30,110 bases of DNA from an uncultured Bacteroidales bacterium (lineage in GTDB: Bacteria; Bacteroidota; Bacteroidia; Bacteroidales; P3). Below the pieces are notes generated by a model. The model saw nothing but the letters and a program-made list of their open reading frames with translations. It was not told where the DNA came from and did no database searches. Positions within the stretch are counted from its first letter, which is position 1, and every line of letters begins with the position of its first letter. The stretch is from positions 1 to 30,110 of the forward strand of contig CALGCG010000099.1 of the NCBI GenBank assembly GCA_937884485.1, read 5' to 3'. The position numbers and the translations under genes are program-made. This document shows positions 1 to 8,060 of this stretch, one piece after another.

Positions 1-53
1 TATAGGAAGGGGCGAATTGGGGGCGAACCGGGGGCGAGGCCGGGGCGGGGCGG
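1..53. repeat. Partial array of 11-bp units (edge of window)
   Basis: The first 53 bases split into exact 11-bp steps: a truncated TATAGGAAG unit (1-9), then GGGCGAATTGG (10-20), GGGCGAACCGG (21-31), GGGCGAGGCCG (32-42) and GGGCGGGGCGG (43-53). The same unit types in the same order form both arms of the large palindrome at 8883-9061, so this is one arm of another copy whose remainder lies upstream of the window. It sits 30 bp beyond the clpX stop codon. Confidence 0.8.
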
Positions 54-82
54 AAGGCCGTAGGTATACCGGTGTGGCGGGG

Positions 83-1306
83 TCAGAGTTTGAGTTTGCT
101 CTGGGCCAGCTCGGGGGTGACGGTGAAGGTGGTGCCTTTGGGGAGGGTGGGGAGGTCGAACATGAAGTCGGTCATGATGCTTTCCATGATGGAGCGGAGG
201 CCGCGGGCGCCGAGGTGGTAGCGCACGGCGTTGTCGACGACGAGGTCGAGGGTCGCGGGGGCGAACTGGAGGTCGACGTCGTCCATGCGGAAGAGTTCCT
301 GGTACTGCTTGACGAGGGCGTTCTTGGGCTCGGTGAGTATGCGGCGCAGGGCCTCGCGGTCGAGGGGCTGGAGGGCGGTGAGCATGGGGAAGCGGCCCAC
401 GAGTTCGGGAATGAGGCCGAATTTCTTGAGGTCCATGGGCTGGACATACTGCAGCATGTTGTTGCGGTCGAGGGTGGCGCGGGTTTCGTCGCCTTTGAAG
501 CCGATGACGTTGCTGTTGAGGCGCGCGGCGATGGCACGTTCTATGCCGTCGAAGGCGCCGCCGCAGATGAAGAGGATGTTGCGGGTGTCGATGGTGATGA
601 GTTTCTGCTCGGGGTGCTTGCGTCCGCCCTCGGGGGGCACAGAGACCAGGGCGCCTTCGAGGAGCTTGAGGAGGGCCTGCTGGACGCCTTCGCCGCTGAC
701 GTCGCGGGTGATGGAGGTGTTCTCGCTCTTGCGGGCTATCTTGTCGATTTCGTCGATGAAGACGATGCCGCGCTGGCAGGAGGGCACGTCGTAGTTGGCG
801 GCCTGGAGCAGCCGCACAAGGACATTCTCCACGTCGTCGCCCACGTAGCCGGCCTCGGTCAGCGTGGTGGCGTCGGCGATGCAGAAGGGCACCTTGAGCA
901 GGCGCGCTATGGTGCGGGCCAGGAGGGTCTTGCCGGTGCCCGTCTCGCCCACCATGACGATGTTCGACTTCTCGATTTCGACGTCGCCCTTGTCCTGGTG
1001 CGCGGCGTTGTAGCGCAGGCGCTTGTAGTGGTTGTAGACGGCCACGGCGAGGACGCGCTTGGCGGCGTCCTGGCCTATGACGTACTGGTCGAGGAAGGCG
1101 CAGATCTCGGCTGGCGTGGGTATGGGCTCGTTGTCTGCGGGGGCGCTGGGGGTGGCGACCTGGTGCTCCTTGAAAATCTGGCCGGCCTGGCGGGCACAGT
1201 CTTCGCATATATAGCCGTTGAGGCCGCTGAGCAGCATTCCGGTCTGCGACGCCGGGCGGCCGCAGAAAGAGCAGTGTTCTTCGTTGGAAGGTGTTTTCTT
1301 TGACAT
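83..1306 (-). CDS. clpX: ATP-dependent Clp protease ATP-binding subunit ClpX
   Basis: ClpX is the AAA+ unfoldase that recognises tagged proteins and feeds them to the ClpP peptidase in the cytoplasm. The 407-residue product has the N-terminal zinc-binding domain with paired CxxC motifs (CSFC near residue 12 and CEDC near 34), Walker A GETGTGKT, the pore loop GYVGDD, Walker B IVFIDEID, an RKH-type loop (GGRKHPEQK) and sensor 2 GARGLRS. The start MSKKTPSNEE was chosen because it lies just before the zinc domain; longer frames run into rodA. It lies 11 bp downstream of rodA and is probably the last gene of the mrdA-rodA-clpX transcript. clpP is not adjacent within the window. The length is usual for the family. 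Confidence 0.97.
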   Translation of the reverse strand: MSKKTPSNEEHCSFCGRPASQTGMLLSGLNGYICEDCARQAGQIFKEHQVATPSAPADNEPIPTPAEICAFLDQYVIGQDAAKRVLAVAVYNHYKRLRYNAAHQDKGDVEIEKSNIVMVGETGTGKTLLARTIARLLKVPFCIADATTLTEAGYVGDDVENVLVRLLQAANYDVPSCQRGIVFIDEIDKIARKSENTSITRDVSGEGVQQALLKLLEGALVSVPPEGGRKHPEQKLITIDTRNILFICGGAFDGIERAIAARLNSNVIGFKGDETRATLDRNNMLQYVQPMDLKKFGLIPELVGRFPMLTALQPLDREALRRILTEPKNALVKQYQELFRMDDVDLQFAPATLDLVVDNAVRYHLGARGLRSIMESIMTDFMFDLPTLPKGTTFTVTPELAQSKLKL

Positions 1307-1317
1307 TGGGGGTTGGT

Positions 1318-2574
1318 TTACAATAACTGGTTTTTCGAGGCGTCTTGCCTGATGAATATGAACAGGAGGATGGTGAAGGCCAGCAGCGACGAGCCGCCGT
1401 AGCTGAAGAAGGGCAGGGGGATGCCGATAACAGGCACAAGGCCTATCACCATGCCTACGTTGACGAAGAGGTGGATGAAGAGGATACTGGCCACGGAGTA
1501 GCCGTAGATGCGCGCAAAGGGCGACCGCTGCCGCTCGGCCATGGTAATGAGGCGTTGCAGCAGCCAGTTGTAGGCCACCAGCAGCAACACGCATCCCAGC
1601 CATCCCCATTCCTCGCCCACGGTGCAGAAGATGAAGTCGGTGTGCTTCTCTGGGACGAAGTTGGCTTTGGTGACGGTGCCGTCAAGGTAGCCCTTGCCGA
1701 TGAGCCCTCCCGAGCCGATGGCTATCTTGGACTGGTTGACGTTGTAGCCCGAGCCCTGAAGGTCTTCGGTCTTGCCCAGGAGCACGTCGATGCGCTCGCG
1801 CTGGTGGCTCTCCAGGACGTTGTTGAACACAAAATCAACCGAGAAGACAAAGGCGGCGCAGCAGACGAAGATGGCGATGGCGCGGAGGTAGTCCTTGCGC
1901 GTGCGCTTGTTGAGCCAGACGAAAAGGTAGCCCGCGGCCAGCAGCGCCAGGATGCCGAGGAGGATGTATTTGTTCACCAGCAGGGCCATGATGAAGAGGG
2001 CTATGGCCGCCACGCCCACCACCAGCACCGCGCCCGAGACCCCTTCGCGGTAGAGGGGGAAGATGAAACTGACAAAGACCAGCGCCGACCCGGTGTCGTG
2101 CTGAAGGAACACCAGCGCCGCCGGAATGGCGATGAGAATCAGCGACACTACTTTGGTGCGCATGTCCTTGAGGTCGATGTCGATGGCAGAGAGATATTTG
2201 GCCAGGGCCAGGGCAGTGGCGAACTTGGCGAATTCGGAGGGCTGGAATCGGAAGCCTCCGAGGTCGATCCACGACTTGCCGCCGTTGACGGTGACGGCCA
2301 GGAAGAGCGTCAGCACCAGCAGCGCCAGAACGATGCCGTAGATGGGATAGGCCATGTTGGAGAAAACGCGCGGCTCGGTGAGCAGGATGACGGCGGCGGT
2401 AAGTGCCGCCAGGCCCATCCAGATGAGCTGCTTGCCGTGGTACTGGCTGAAATCGAAGATGGCGGCGTGGCCCTCTTCGTAGCATGCCGAGTAGATGTTC
2501 ATCCACCCGAAGAGCATGATGAAGGCGTAGAGCGCAATGGTGATCCAGTCTATTTTCAGTTTCTCTTGGTACAT
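1318..2574 (-). CDS. rodA: Rod shape-determining protein RodA (SEDS glycosyltransferase)
   Basis: RodA is the SEDS-family peptidoglycan polymerase of the elongation machinery. It is a polytopic inner-membrane protein that polymerises lipid II and works with the transpeptidase PBP2. The 418-residue product has about ten hydrophobic segments and the SEDS signatures: FRFQPSEFAK near residue 110, DFIFCTVGEEWGWLG near 315, and the C-terminal GIPLPFFSYGGSSLL. Its start lies 3 bp after the mrdA stop, so the polymerase and its partner are co-translated or nearly so. The central part around residues 200-255 carries extra hydrophobic segments, as is usual in Bacteroidota RodA. FtsW is the alternative, but adjacency to PBP2 favours RodA. 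Confidence 0.95.
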   Translation of the reverse strand: MYQEKLKIDWITIALYAFIMLFGWMNIYSACYEEGHAAIFDFSQYHGKQLIWMGLAALTAAVILLTEPRVFSNMAYPIYGIVLALLVLTLFLAVTVNGGKSWIDLGGFRFQPSEFAKFATALALAKYLSAIDIDLKDMRTKVVSLILIAIPAALVFLQHDTGSALVFVSFIFPLYREGVSGAVLVVGVAAIALFIMALLVNKYILLGILALLAAGYLFVWLNKRTRKDYLRAIAIFVCCAAFVFSVDFVFNNVLESHQRERIDVLLGKTEDLQGSGYNVNQSKIAIGSGGLIGKGYLDGTVTKANFVPEKHTDFIFCTVGEEWGWLGCVLLLVAYNWLLQRLITMAERQRSPFARIYGYSVASILFIHLFVNVGMVIGLVPVIGIPLPFFSYGGSSLLAFTILLFIFIRQDASKNQLL

Positions 2575-2577
2575 GTT

Positions 2578-4431
2578 CTATTTCTTCTTCTTCACCCTGC
2601 GAGTGAGCGGCAGCTTCTGGCAGGGGTTGATTTCGCGGTACATCTTCTCCACTTCGGTGCGTTTGACCTCGCCGTTGAGGTACTTCTCTATCAGGAGTCC
2701 CGCTATGGGGGCGGCCCAGGTGCCGCCGCCGCCCTGGGCGTTCTCCACGTAGACGGCCATGGCTATCTTGGGGTTGTCCTTGGGGGCGAAGCAGATGAAG
2801 ACGGAGTGGTCGTTGCCGAAGTTCTCGGCAGTGCCCGTCTTGCCGCAGATGTCGAGGCCGTCGACGCGGGCGCGGCGTGCCGTGCCGCCGGCCACGTGCA
2901 CCACGTCGTACATGCCTGCGGCGGCAATGTCGAAATACTGGCGGTCGATGCCGGTCTCGTGGCGTTGCAGGTACTTCTCGTTGCGCACCGAGTCGGGACC
3001 GTAGAAGCGCACCATGTGGGGCGTGATGTAGTAGCCGCGGTTGGCAACGATGGCCGCCAGGTTGGCCATCTGGATGGGCACCACGGTGACCTCGCCCTGG
3101 CCGATGGAGTTGGAGTAGATGGTCGAGAAGGCCCAGCGTTCTTTGCCGTACCACTTGTTGTAGAAGGCCGTGTCGGGGATGTTGCCCGTCGAGAGGCCGC
3201 TCTTGGGCAGGTCGATGTCCAGCTTCTGGCCGAAGCCGAAGCGCATCATATAGTCGTGCCATACGGTGAGGCCGTATTGGGCATCTTTGTAGAGGTTCTT
3301 GTATTTGCCCTGCTGGATGACGCGGCGGTAGACCTGATAGAAGTAGGGGTTGCAGCTCATCTTGATGGCCTCCTGCACCGAGCGCGCCGAGGGATGGTTG
3401 TGGCAGCCCACGAGGTTCTTCTCGCAGGCAAAGCCGCTGTTGGCGTTGATGACGCCGAGGTCCAGGGCCACCATCGACTGCGCTACCTTGAAGATGGAAC
3501 CTGGCGGGTACTGGCCGATGAGGGCGCGGTTGAGCATGGGCTTGGCAATGTCGCTGTTGAGCTTCAGGTAGTTTTTGCCTCGTATGCGGCCCACGAGCAG
3601 GTTGGGGTCGTAGGTGGGGGCAGAGACCATGGCGAGGATTTCGCCCGTGGAGGGCTCGATGGCCACCACGCAGCCGCGCTTGTTGGCCATGAGGTCCTCG
3701 GCGTAGGTCTGCAGCTCGGCGTCGAGGGTGGTGTAGAGGTTGCAGCCCTCGATGGGCAGCGTGTCGAGTTCGCCGTGGCGGTAGGGGCCTATCTCGCGGT
3801 TGTGGGCGTCGACGTGCATGATCTTTTTCCCCTTGACTCCGCGCAGCACCTCTTCGTAGCTCTTCTCCAGCCCGCTCTTGCCGATGTAGTCGCCGCGCTT
3901 GTAGTAGTGGTCGCGGTCCAGGTCGCCCTGATCCACCTCGCCCACATAGCCCAGCACCTGGGCCGCTATGGGGCGGTCGTAGATGCGCAGGGTGCGCTGC
4001 GAGATGTAGAAGCCTTTGAAACGGAACATCTTGTTCTCAAACTTGGCATATTCCTCTTTCGAGATCTGCTTCATGAAGATGGAGGCCGAGTAGGGCGAGT
4101 ATTTGCGGGCCTTCTGCATGCGCTCCATGAAGTCGTCGAGGGTGATGCCCAGGCTTTGGCAGAAGTAGGCGGTGTCGAGGTCCTTCACCATGCGCGGGAT
4201 GACCATGAGGTCGTAGACGGCCTCGTTGTGGACGAGCAGCTCGCCGTGGCGGTCATAGATGAATCCGCGGGCCGGATATTGCGTCACGTTGCGCAGCGAC
4301 TGCATCTCGGCCTTCTCCCGGTATTCGGGATTGAAGAGTTGCAGCATGGCCAGGCGCCCCACGAACAGGGCTCCCACAACGATGAAGATGATCTTCACCA
4401 CATGGCTTCGGTCGGCATACTGTTTGGACAT
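2578..4431 (-). CDS. mrdA: Penicillin-binding protein 2 (peptidoglycan D,D-transpeptidase)
   Basis: PBP2 is the class B transpeptidase that cross-links peptidoglycan during elongation. It is anchored by an N-terminal membrane helix (about residues 10-30) with its catalytic part in the periplasm. The 617-residue product shows the dimerisation segment with the motif PARGFIYDRHGE near 53, the active-site SxxK motif in PPGSIFK near 310, SCN near 360 and KTGTAE near 535. The C-terminal tail is basic (RRVKKKK). It is followed after 3 bp by rodA. In many Bacteroidales mreB, mreC and mreD precede mrdA, but here gldD is upstream with a 55-bp gap, so the mre genes must be elsewhere. I see no clear promoter in that gap. 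Confidence 0.95.
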   Translation of the reverse strand: MSKQYADRSHVVKIIFIVVGALFVGRLAMLQLFNPEYREKAEMQSLRNVTQYPARGFIYDRHGELLVHNEAVYDLMVIPRMVKDLDTAYFCQSLGITLDDFMERMQKARKYSPYSASIFMKQISKEEYAKFENKMFRFKGFYISQRTLRIYDRPIAAQVLGYVGEVDQGDLDRDHYYKRGDYIGKSGLEKSYEEVLRGVKGKKIMHVDAHNREIGPYRHGELDTLPIEGCNLYTTLDAELQTYAEDLMANKRGCVVAIEPSTGEILAMVSAPTYDPNLLVGRIRGKNYLKLNSDIAKPMLNRALIGQYPPGSIFKVAQSMVALDLGVINANSGFACEKNLVGCHNHPSARSVQEAIKMSCNPYFYQVYRRVIQQGKYKNLYKDAQYGLTVWHDYMMRFGFGQKLDIDLPKSGLSTGNIPDTAFYNKWYGKERWAFSTIYSNSIGQGEVTVVPIQMANLAAIVANRGYYITPHMVRFYGPDSVRNEKYLQRHETGIDRQYFDIAAAGMYDVVHVAGGTARRARVDGLDICGKTGTAENFGNDHSVFICFAPKDNPKIAMAVYVENAQGGGGTWAAPIAGLLIEKYLNGEVKRTEVEKMYREINPCQKLPLTRRVKKKK

Positions 4432-4486
4432 AATTTCTTTCCTAACGCCAACCGCCGTTAATTATTGCCTGTGTGGACAATTTTTT

Positions 4487-5188
4487 TTACTGCCGCCAGC
4501 GGAGGGTCTCGATGAGGTGGTCGATGTCGCGCTGCATGTACTCCAGCATGGGGGCCAGGGAGTCGTTGTTGGGCGCCTTGTTGATGTAGAGGGCGCCGCG
4601 CAGGAAGTGGCGCACCGAGTCGGTGGCGTAGAACTGGTAGGTCGAGGCCACGCGGCTGCCTTTGAGGTGCCATTTGACGGCATGCACCGTGTGGTCGTCG
4701 CTCTCATAGACCTGCTCGTCGATGCCCGAGGTGAACTGATAGTGCTTCTCCAGCATGCGCGACGAGGTGTCGATCTGGCCCCGCAGGTCGTCGCGGCCGC
4801 TCAGCTGCTTGTAGGTGAGGAACACCACGCCGTCCCACTGCGGATACATCAGGTCCACCCACCGCTCCCCCTTGGGGGCGTCCTTCTCCGTCCACTCGAT
4901 GCAGGTGTTGGCTTCGAAGATGAAGGGGAAGGTCTTGGTGTAGCCCGTGAGGGCTATAGTGGTGTCGCCGCCGAAGACAATTGTGTCGCCGGGATTCGTG
5001 CGCATGGTGTCCAGCAGGAAGTACTCGTGCTCCGGCAGGTCGACACGCAGGTAGGCCTGTGGCTTGGGGGTGTAATCGCCGTTGCCGCCGCAGCCGACCA
5101 GCAAAATGAAGAACGAACAATGAAGAATGAAGAATACGCTGCTGCGGATTCTTGTCTGTATGTTGTTGGTATTCATCTGCTTGTTCAT
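4487..5188 (-). CDS. gldD: Gliding motility-associated lipoprotein GldD
   Basis: GldD is a Bacteroidota lipoprotein linked to the gliding motility and type IX secretion gene set; its exact biochemical role is not known. The 233-residue product has a signal peptide ending in a lipobox (ILLVGC, lipidated Cys near residue 33), then the family's opening segment YTPKPQAYLRVDLPEHEY and a conserved C-terminal half (SGIDEQVYESDD near 160, ATSTYQFYATDSVRHFLRGALY near 195). I chose the ATG at 5188; a second ATG at 5176 is possible, and the longer frame only opens with TTG. The signal-peptide region is encoded by simple-repeat-like DNA at about 5103-5140. gldD can persist in non-gliding gut Bacteroidales, so motility should not be inferred from it. 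Confidence 0.88.
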   Translation of the reverse strand: MNKQMNTNNIQTRIRSSVFFILHCSFFILLVGCGGNGDYTPKPQAYLRVDLPEHEYFLLDTMRTNPGDTIVFGGDTTIALTGYTKTFPFIFEANTCIEWTEKDAPKGERWVDLMYPQWDGVVFLTYKQLSGRDDLRGQIDTSSRMLEKHYQFTSGIDEQVYESDDHTVHAVKWHLKGSRVASTYQFYATDSVRHFLRGALYINKAPNNDSLAPMLEYMQRDIDHLIETLRWRQ

Positions 5189-5195
5189 ATAGTTC

Positions 5196-5223
5196 CAATT
5201 TTCAATTTTCAATTTTCAATTTT
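5196..5223. repeat. Four tandem CAATTTT units
   Basis: Four perfect copies of the 7-bp unit CAATTTT lie between the divergent gldD and the plus-strand gene at 5242. The array ends 6 bp before the -7 box at 5229 and takes the place where a -33 element would be expected. Copy-number change would alter promoter spacing. Confidence 0.85.
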
Positions 5224-5228
5224 CTTCG

Positions 5229-5236
5229 TATCTTTG
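5229..5236 (+). promoter_or_regulatory. -7 box TATCTTTG of the gene at 5242
   Basis: A perfect TAnnTTTG box ends only 5 bp before the ATG at 5242. Transcription in this class starts roughly 5-8 bases after the box, so the mRNA would begin at or within a few bases of the start codon. No clean TTTG -33 box is visible; TTTTC from the CAATTTT array lies at about the right distance. Confidence 0.7.
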
Positions 5237-5241
5237 CACCC

Positions 5242-5607
5242 ATGAATCGCCTGCAACACTTCCTGCGTGCCAAGACGCAGTTCAACCTGCACTCGCCCTT
5301 CGTCTACGGGCTCTACACCGAGGTGCTCTTCTCGCGTGCTCCGGGTGTGCCGCGTGGCCGCTACGAGGGTGCCCTTTGGCGCCTGGAGCGCCACTATGGC
5401 GTCGCGGCCGACCGTCGCCCCGACGGCGAGGCTGTGTTCTCCTGCTCCGACGGCGACTTCCTCGTTCTCAACCATCCCCACCGCCGCGAGGCCCGTTGGC
5501 AGGCCGTCATGGACGACCCCCGCTGGCAGGTGACGCTCGACTTCTTCTCCTACGGCATCGCCGTGCGCAACCCCCGCCTCTCGCACCAGCATTTCATCCT
5601 GCGCTAA
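5242..5607 (+). CDS. Short protein with both ends of a Bacteroidota class I methyltransferase family
   Basis: The function is unknown. The 121-residue product opens with FLRAKTQFNLHSPFVYGLYTEV, which resembles the N-terminus of a Bacteroidota class I SAM-dependent methyltransferase family (RAKT...HSPFV...). It closes with WQVTLDFFSYGIAVRNPRLSHQHFILR, which resembles that family's C-terminus. Full members are about twice as long as I recall; the Rossmann core with the SAM-binding glycine motif is absent here. It is therefore either a decayed gene with an in-frame internal deletion or a specialised short form. The start MNRLQHF was chosen because it follows the -7 box directly and begins where family homology begins; the longer frame covers the promoter. 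It converges on pcm and their stop codons overlap by 4 bp. Confidence 0.7.
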   Translation: MNRLQHFLRAKTQFNLHSPFVYGLYTEVLFSRAPGVPRGRYEGALWRLERHYGVAADRRPDGEAVFSCSDGDFLVLNHPHRREARWQAVMDDPRWQVTLDFFSYGIAVRNPRLSHQHFILR

Positions 5608-6263
5608 CGCATCTGGCGTCCGTCGAGCATGGGCACGAAGCTGTAGGCTCCGAAGCGCTCCTCTTTCCACTCGGTATCGCTGCTCTTGGTGATGCGCAGC
5701 ATCTCCTGTCCCTCTTCGCCGTCGAGGGGTATGACCATGATGCCGCCCACTTTGAGCTGCGCCATCAGGGCCGCCGGTATCTCGCGGGCGCCGCAGGTGA
5801 CGATGATGCGGTCGTAGGGGCCGTAGTTCACCTCCGTCAGGCCGCGGTAGCCGTCGCCCAGGAAACAGCGCACCCTGATGCCCAGGTCGGCCAGCAGGGC
5901 GCGCGTCTTGTCGAAGAGGCCTTTCTGGCGTTCCACGCTGAACACCTTGGCGCCCATCTTGCTGAGGATGGCGGCCTGGTAGCCGCTGCCGGTGCCTATC
6001 TCCAGCACCTTCATGCCGGGCTGCACGCTGAGCAGCTGGCTCTGCATGGCCACGGTCGAGGGGTGCGAGATGGTCTGCTCGCAGCCTATCTTCAGCGCCC
6101 GGTCCTCGTAGGCGAAAGCGTCCAGCGCTCCGTCGATGAACCAATGGCGCGGCACCTCGTTCATGGCCCGCAGCACGGCCTCGTCCTCGATGCCTTTGCG
6201 CCGCAGGGTGTCGCACATCTGCTGCCGCAGGCCTTTGTGTTTGAAGGTGTCAATCCTTGTCAT
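5604..6263 (-). CDS. pcm: Protein-L-isoaspartate O-methyltransferase
   Basis: This enzyme uses S-adenosylmethionine to methylate isoaspartyl residues and so starts repair of age-damaged cytoplasmic proteins. The 219-residue length fits the family. Visible motifs are PRHWFID near residue 38, the substrate-binding segment GCEQTISHPSTVA near 59, the SAM-binding motif I VLEIGTGSGYQAAIL near 86, and GDGYRG and YDRIIVTCGA in the Rossmann core. The usual motif reads ISQP/ISHP, so this is canonical. Its first 14 bases overlap the end of thiL, indicating translational coupling. Its stop codon overlaps that of the convergent gene at 5242, leaving no room for a terminator between them. Confidence 0.94.
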   Translation of the reverse strand: MTRIDTFKHKGLRQQMCDTLRRKGIEDEAVLRAMNEVPRHWFIDGALDAFAYEDRALKIGCEQTISHPSTVAMQSQLLSVQPGMKVLEIGTGSGYQAAILSKMGAKVFSVERQKGLFDKTRALLADLGIRVRCFLGDGYRGLTEVNYGPYDRIIVTCGAREIPAALMAQLKVGGIMVIPLDGEEGQEMLRITKSSDTEWKEERFGAYSFVPMLDGRQMR

Positions 6264-7281
6264 AGCTGAATCCCTGTGCCACCAGGTCGATGGTGGTGTT
6301 CTGCGGTGTCACCATGACGGCGGGCATGCCCTTCTCGGTGACGTAGCCTATGATGTGGATGCCTTCCATGGTCTTGATTTTCTCGTAGTCCTTCTGGCTG
6401 ACGGTGAAGAGCAGCTCGTAGTCTTTGCCGCCGTTCAGCGCGCAGCTGACGGGCAGCATGTTCTTGCTCATTTCCGAGCACACGCGCGAGCACTGGTAGT
6501 CGATGGGCAGGCGCTCTTCATAGACCTCACAGCCGTGTCCCGAGGCCTTGGTCAGGTGCAGCAGGCTGTCGGCCAGTCCCTCGCTCACGTCGGTCATCGA
6601 GGTGGGCACCACCCCTTTCTCCGCCAGCATGCGCACAATGTCGGTGCGGGGCTCGGGCTTGAGGAAGCGTTCCAGCACATAGTCGAAGCCGTCAAGGTCG
6701 GGCTGGAAGTTGGGGTTGGCCTGGTAGGTCACCTTCTCGCGCTCCAGCACCAGCAGGCCCGCATAGGCGCTGCCGAGGTCGCCGCTGACGCAGATGAGGT
6801 CGTTGTGGCTGGCGCCGTGGCGATAGGTTATCTTGGCGGCCTCGGCCGAGCCGAGGGCTGTCACCGTGATCACCATGCCGGCGCGTGTGCTGGCGGTGTC
6901 GCCGCCCACGAGGCTCACGTCGTAGCGGTCGCAGCAGAGGCGCACGCCGGCGTAGAGCTCGTCCAGCGCCTCGACGGAGTAGCGGTTGCTCACGGCGATG
7001 GAGACCAGCACCTGGCGCGGCGTGCCGTTCATGGCGGCGATGTTGCTGATGGCTATGGCCACAGCCTTGTAGCCCAGATGCTTCAGGGGGGTGTACATCA
7101 TGTCGAAGTCCACGCCCTCCACCATGGTCTGTGTGGTGACGAGGGTCTTCTCGTCGCCCTCGCCCAGCACGGCGCAGTCGTCGCCCGTGCAACCCGTGTC
7201 CGCCGTCAGGCGGTCGATGAGGCGCACCTTGCCCAGCTGGCCTATCTCGGTGCGCCCTTCTTGATATTGCAGTTGTTCCAT
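6250..7281 (-). CDS. thiL: Thiamine-monophosphate kinase
   Basis: ThiL phosphorylates thiamine monophosphate to the active cofactor thiamine diphosphate in the cytoplasm. The 343-residue product has the AIR-synthase/ThiL pattern in order: GDDCAVL near 33, VEGVDFD, HLGYKAVAIAISNIAAMNG near 70, VGGDTAST near 122, TDVSEGLADSLLHL near 220 and the closing GGKDYELLFT near 270. The start MEQLQYQEGRTEIGQLG was chosen since family homology starts there; upstream codons belong to the RNA methyltransferase in another frame. The gap to that gene is 14 bp, and the 3' end overlaps pcm by 14 bp. No other thiamine genes or TPP riboswitch are visible nearby. Confidence 0.94.
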   Translation of the reverse strand: MEQLQYQEGRTEIGQLGKVRLIDRLTADTGCTGDDCAVLGEGDEKTLVTTQTMVEGVDFDMMYTPLKHLGYKAVAIAISNIAAMNGTPRQVLVSIAVSNRYSVEALDELYAGVRLCCDRYDVSLVGGDTASTRAGMVITVTALGSAEAAKITYRHGASHNDLICVSGDLGSAYAGLLVLEREKVTYQANPNFQPDLDGFDYVLERFLKPEPRTDIVRMLAEKGVVPTSMTDVSEGLADSLLHLTKASGHGCEVYEERLPIDYQCSRVCSEMSKNMLPVSCALNGGKDYELLFTVSQKDYEKIKTMEGIHIIGYVTEKGMPAVMVTPQNTTIDLVAQGFSYDKD

Positions 7282-7295
7282 TGTTTTTTTTGTTT

Positions 7296-8048
7296 CTATT
7301 TGTCCTGAACTCCCTGTAACGTCATCCAGTTCATCAGTATGCCTGCCGCCACGCCGGCGTTGAGGCTTTCGGCCGTGCCGCCGAGGTTGGGGATGAGCAC
7401 GGGGTGCGACACCTGCGCCATCACCTCGGGGCTGATGCCGCGGCTCTCGTTGCCTATCACCAGCACCGCGCCCCCCTCGGGGCGGAGGGTTCCGTCGAGC
7501 GGGACGCCCTGCAGCGAGGCCCCGTAGACCGGACGCCCGCAGGCGGCGAGCCATTGCGCCAGGTCGACGTAGTCCACCCGTGTGCGGAACACGGCGCCCA
7601 TCGAGGCCTGCACCACCTTGGGATTGTAGAGGCTGACGGTGTCGCGGCTGCACACCACGTGGCGCACCCCGAACCAGTCGGCCGTGCGCAGCATGGTGCC
7701 CATGTTGCCGGGGTCCTGTATGCGGTCGAGCGCCAGGACGGGGGCTCCGCTCCCCCCGGCGTCCGCCGCAGGCCGCCGCTCCACGAGCATCCACACCTGG
7801 TTGGGGCTCTTGAGGTTGGACAGGCGCTCCAGCTCGGCTGCCGACACTTCGAGTGTCTCGGCGCCGCCCGTCGCGCCGCCGGCCTGCGCCAGCCAGTCGG
7901 CCGTGGCGCACACCGTGCGCACCACAAAGCCCGACGCCATCGCCTCGGCGGCCATCTTCGGCCCTTCGACAACAAAAACCGCCTCCTCGTCGCATCTTTT
8001 CTGCAGGCGGTAGGCGGCCAATTCCTTCAGTTTATTTTTGCTTATCAA
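7296..8048 (-). CDS. TrmH/SpoU-family RNA 2'-O-ribose methyltransferase
   Basis: The SPOUT superfamily members of this type methylate the 2'-OH of a ribose in rRNA or tRNA. The 250-residue product has an N-terminal substrate-binding part (FVVEGPKMAAEA near residue 25) and the C-terminal knot with the three SpoU motifs: LDRIQDPGNMGTMLRTADWFG near 108-128, VIGNESRGIS near 200 and IPNLGGTAESLNAGVAAGILM near 220-240. The exact RNA target cannot be told from sequence; RlmB- or TsnR-like roles are options. It lies 71 bp after the sigma factor gene and 14 bp before thiL, so all four genes from the sigma factor to pcm may share a transcript. Confidence 0.9.
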   Translation of the reverse strand: MISKNKLKELAAYRLQKRCDEEAVFVVEGPKMAAEAMASGFVVRTVCATADWLAQAGGATGGAETLEVSAAELERLSNLKSPNQVWMLVERRPAADAGGSGAPVLALDRIQDPGNMGTMLRTADWFGVRHVVCSRDTVSLYNPKVVQASMGAVFRTRVDYVDLAQWLAACGRPVYGASLQGVPLDGTLRPEGGAVLVIGNESRGISPEVMAQVSHPVLIPNLGGTAESLNAGVAAGILMNWMTLQGVQDK

Positions 8049-8060
8049 TCTACTTCTACA

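Noticed and set aside
1345..4461. Very long open frame on the plus strand antisense to rodA and mrdA
   Set aside because: It is a mirror of GC-rich coding on the other strand; its translation is low-complexity (Asp, Glu, Val, His rich) and both minus-strand genes are clearly real.
7281..7995. Extended N-terminus for ThiL
   Set aside because: The in-frame extension is Arg/Gly-rich antisense-like sequence overlapping the RNA methyltransferase gene; homology begins at MEQLQYQEG.
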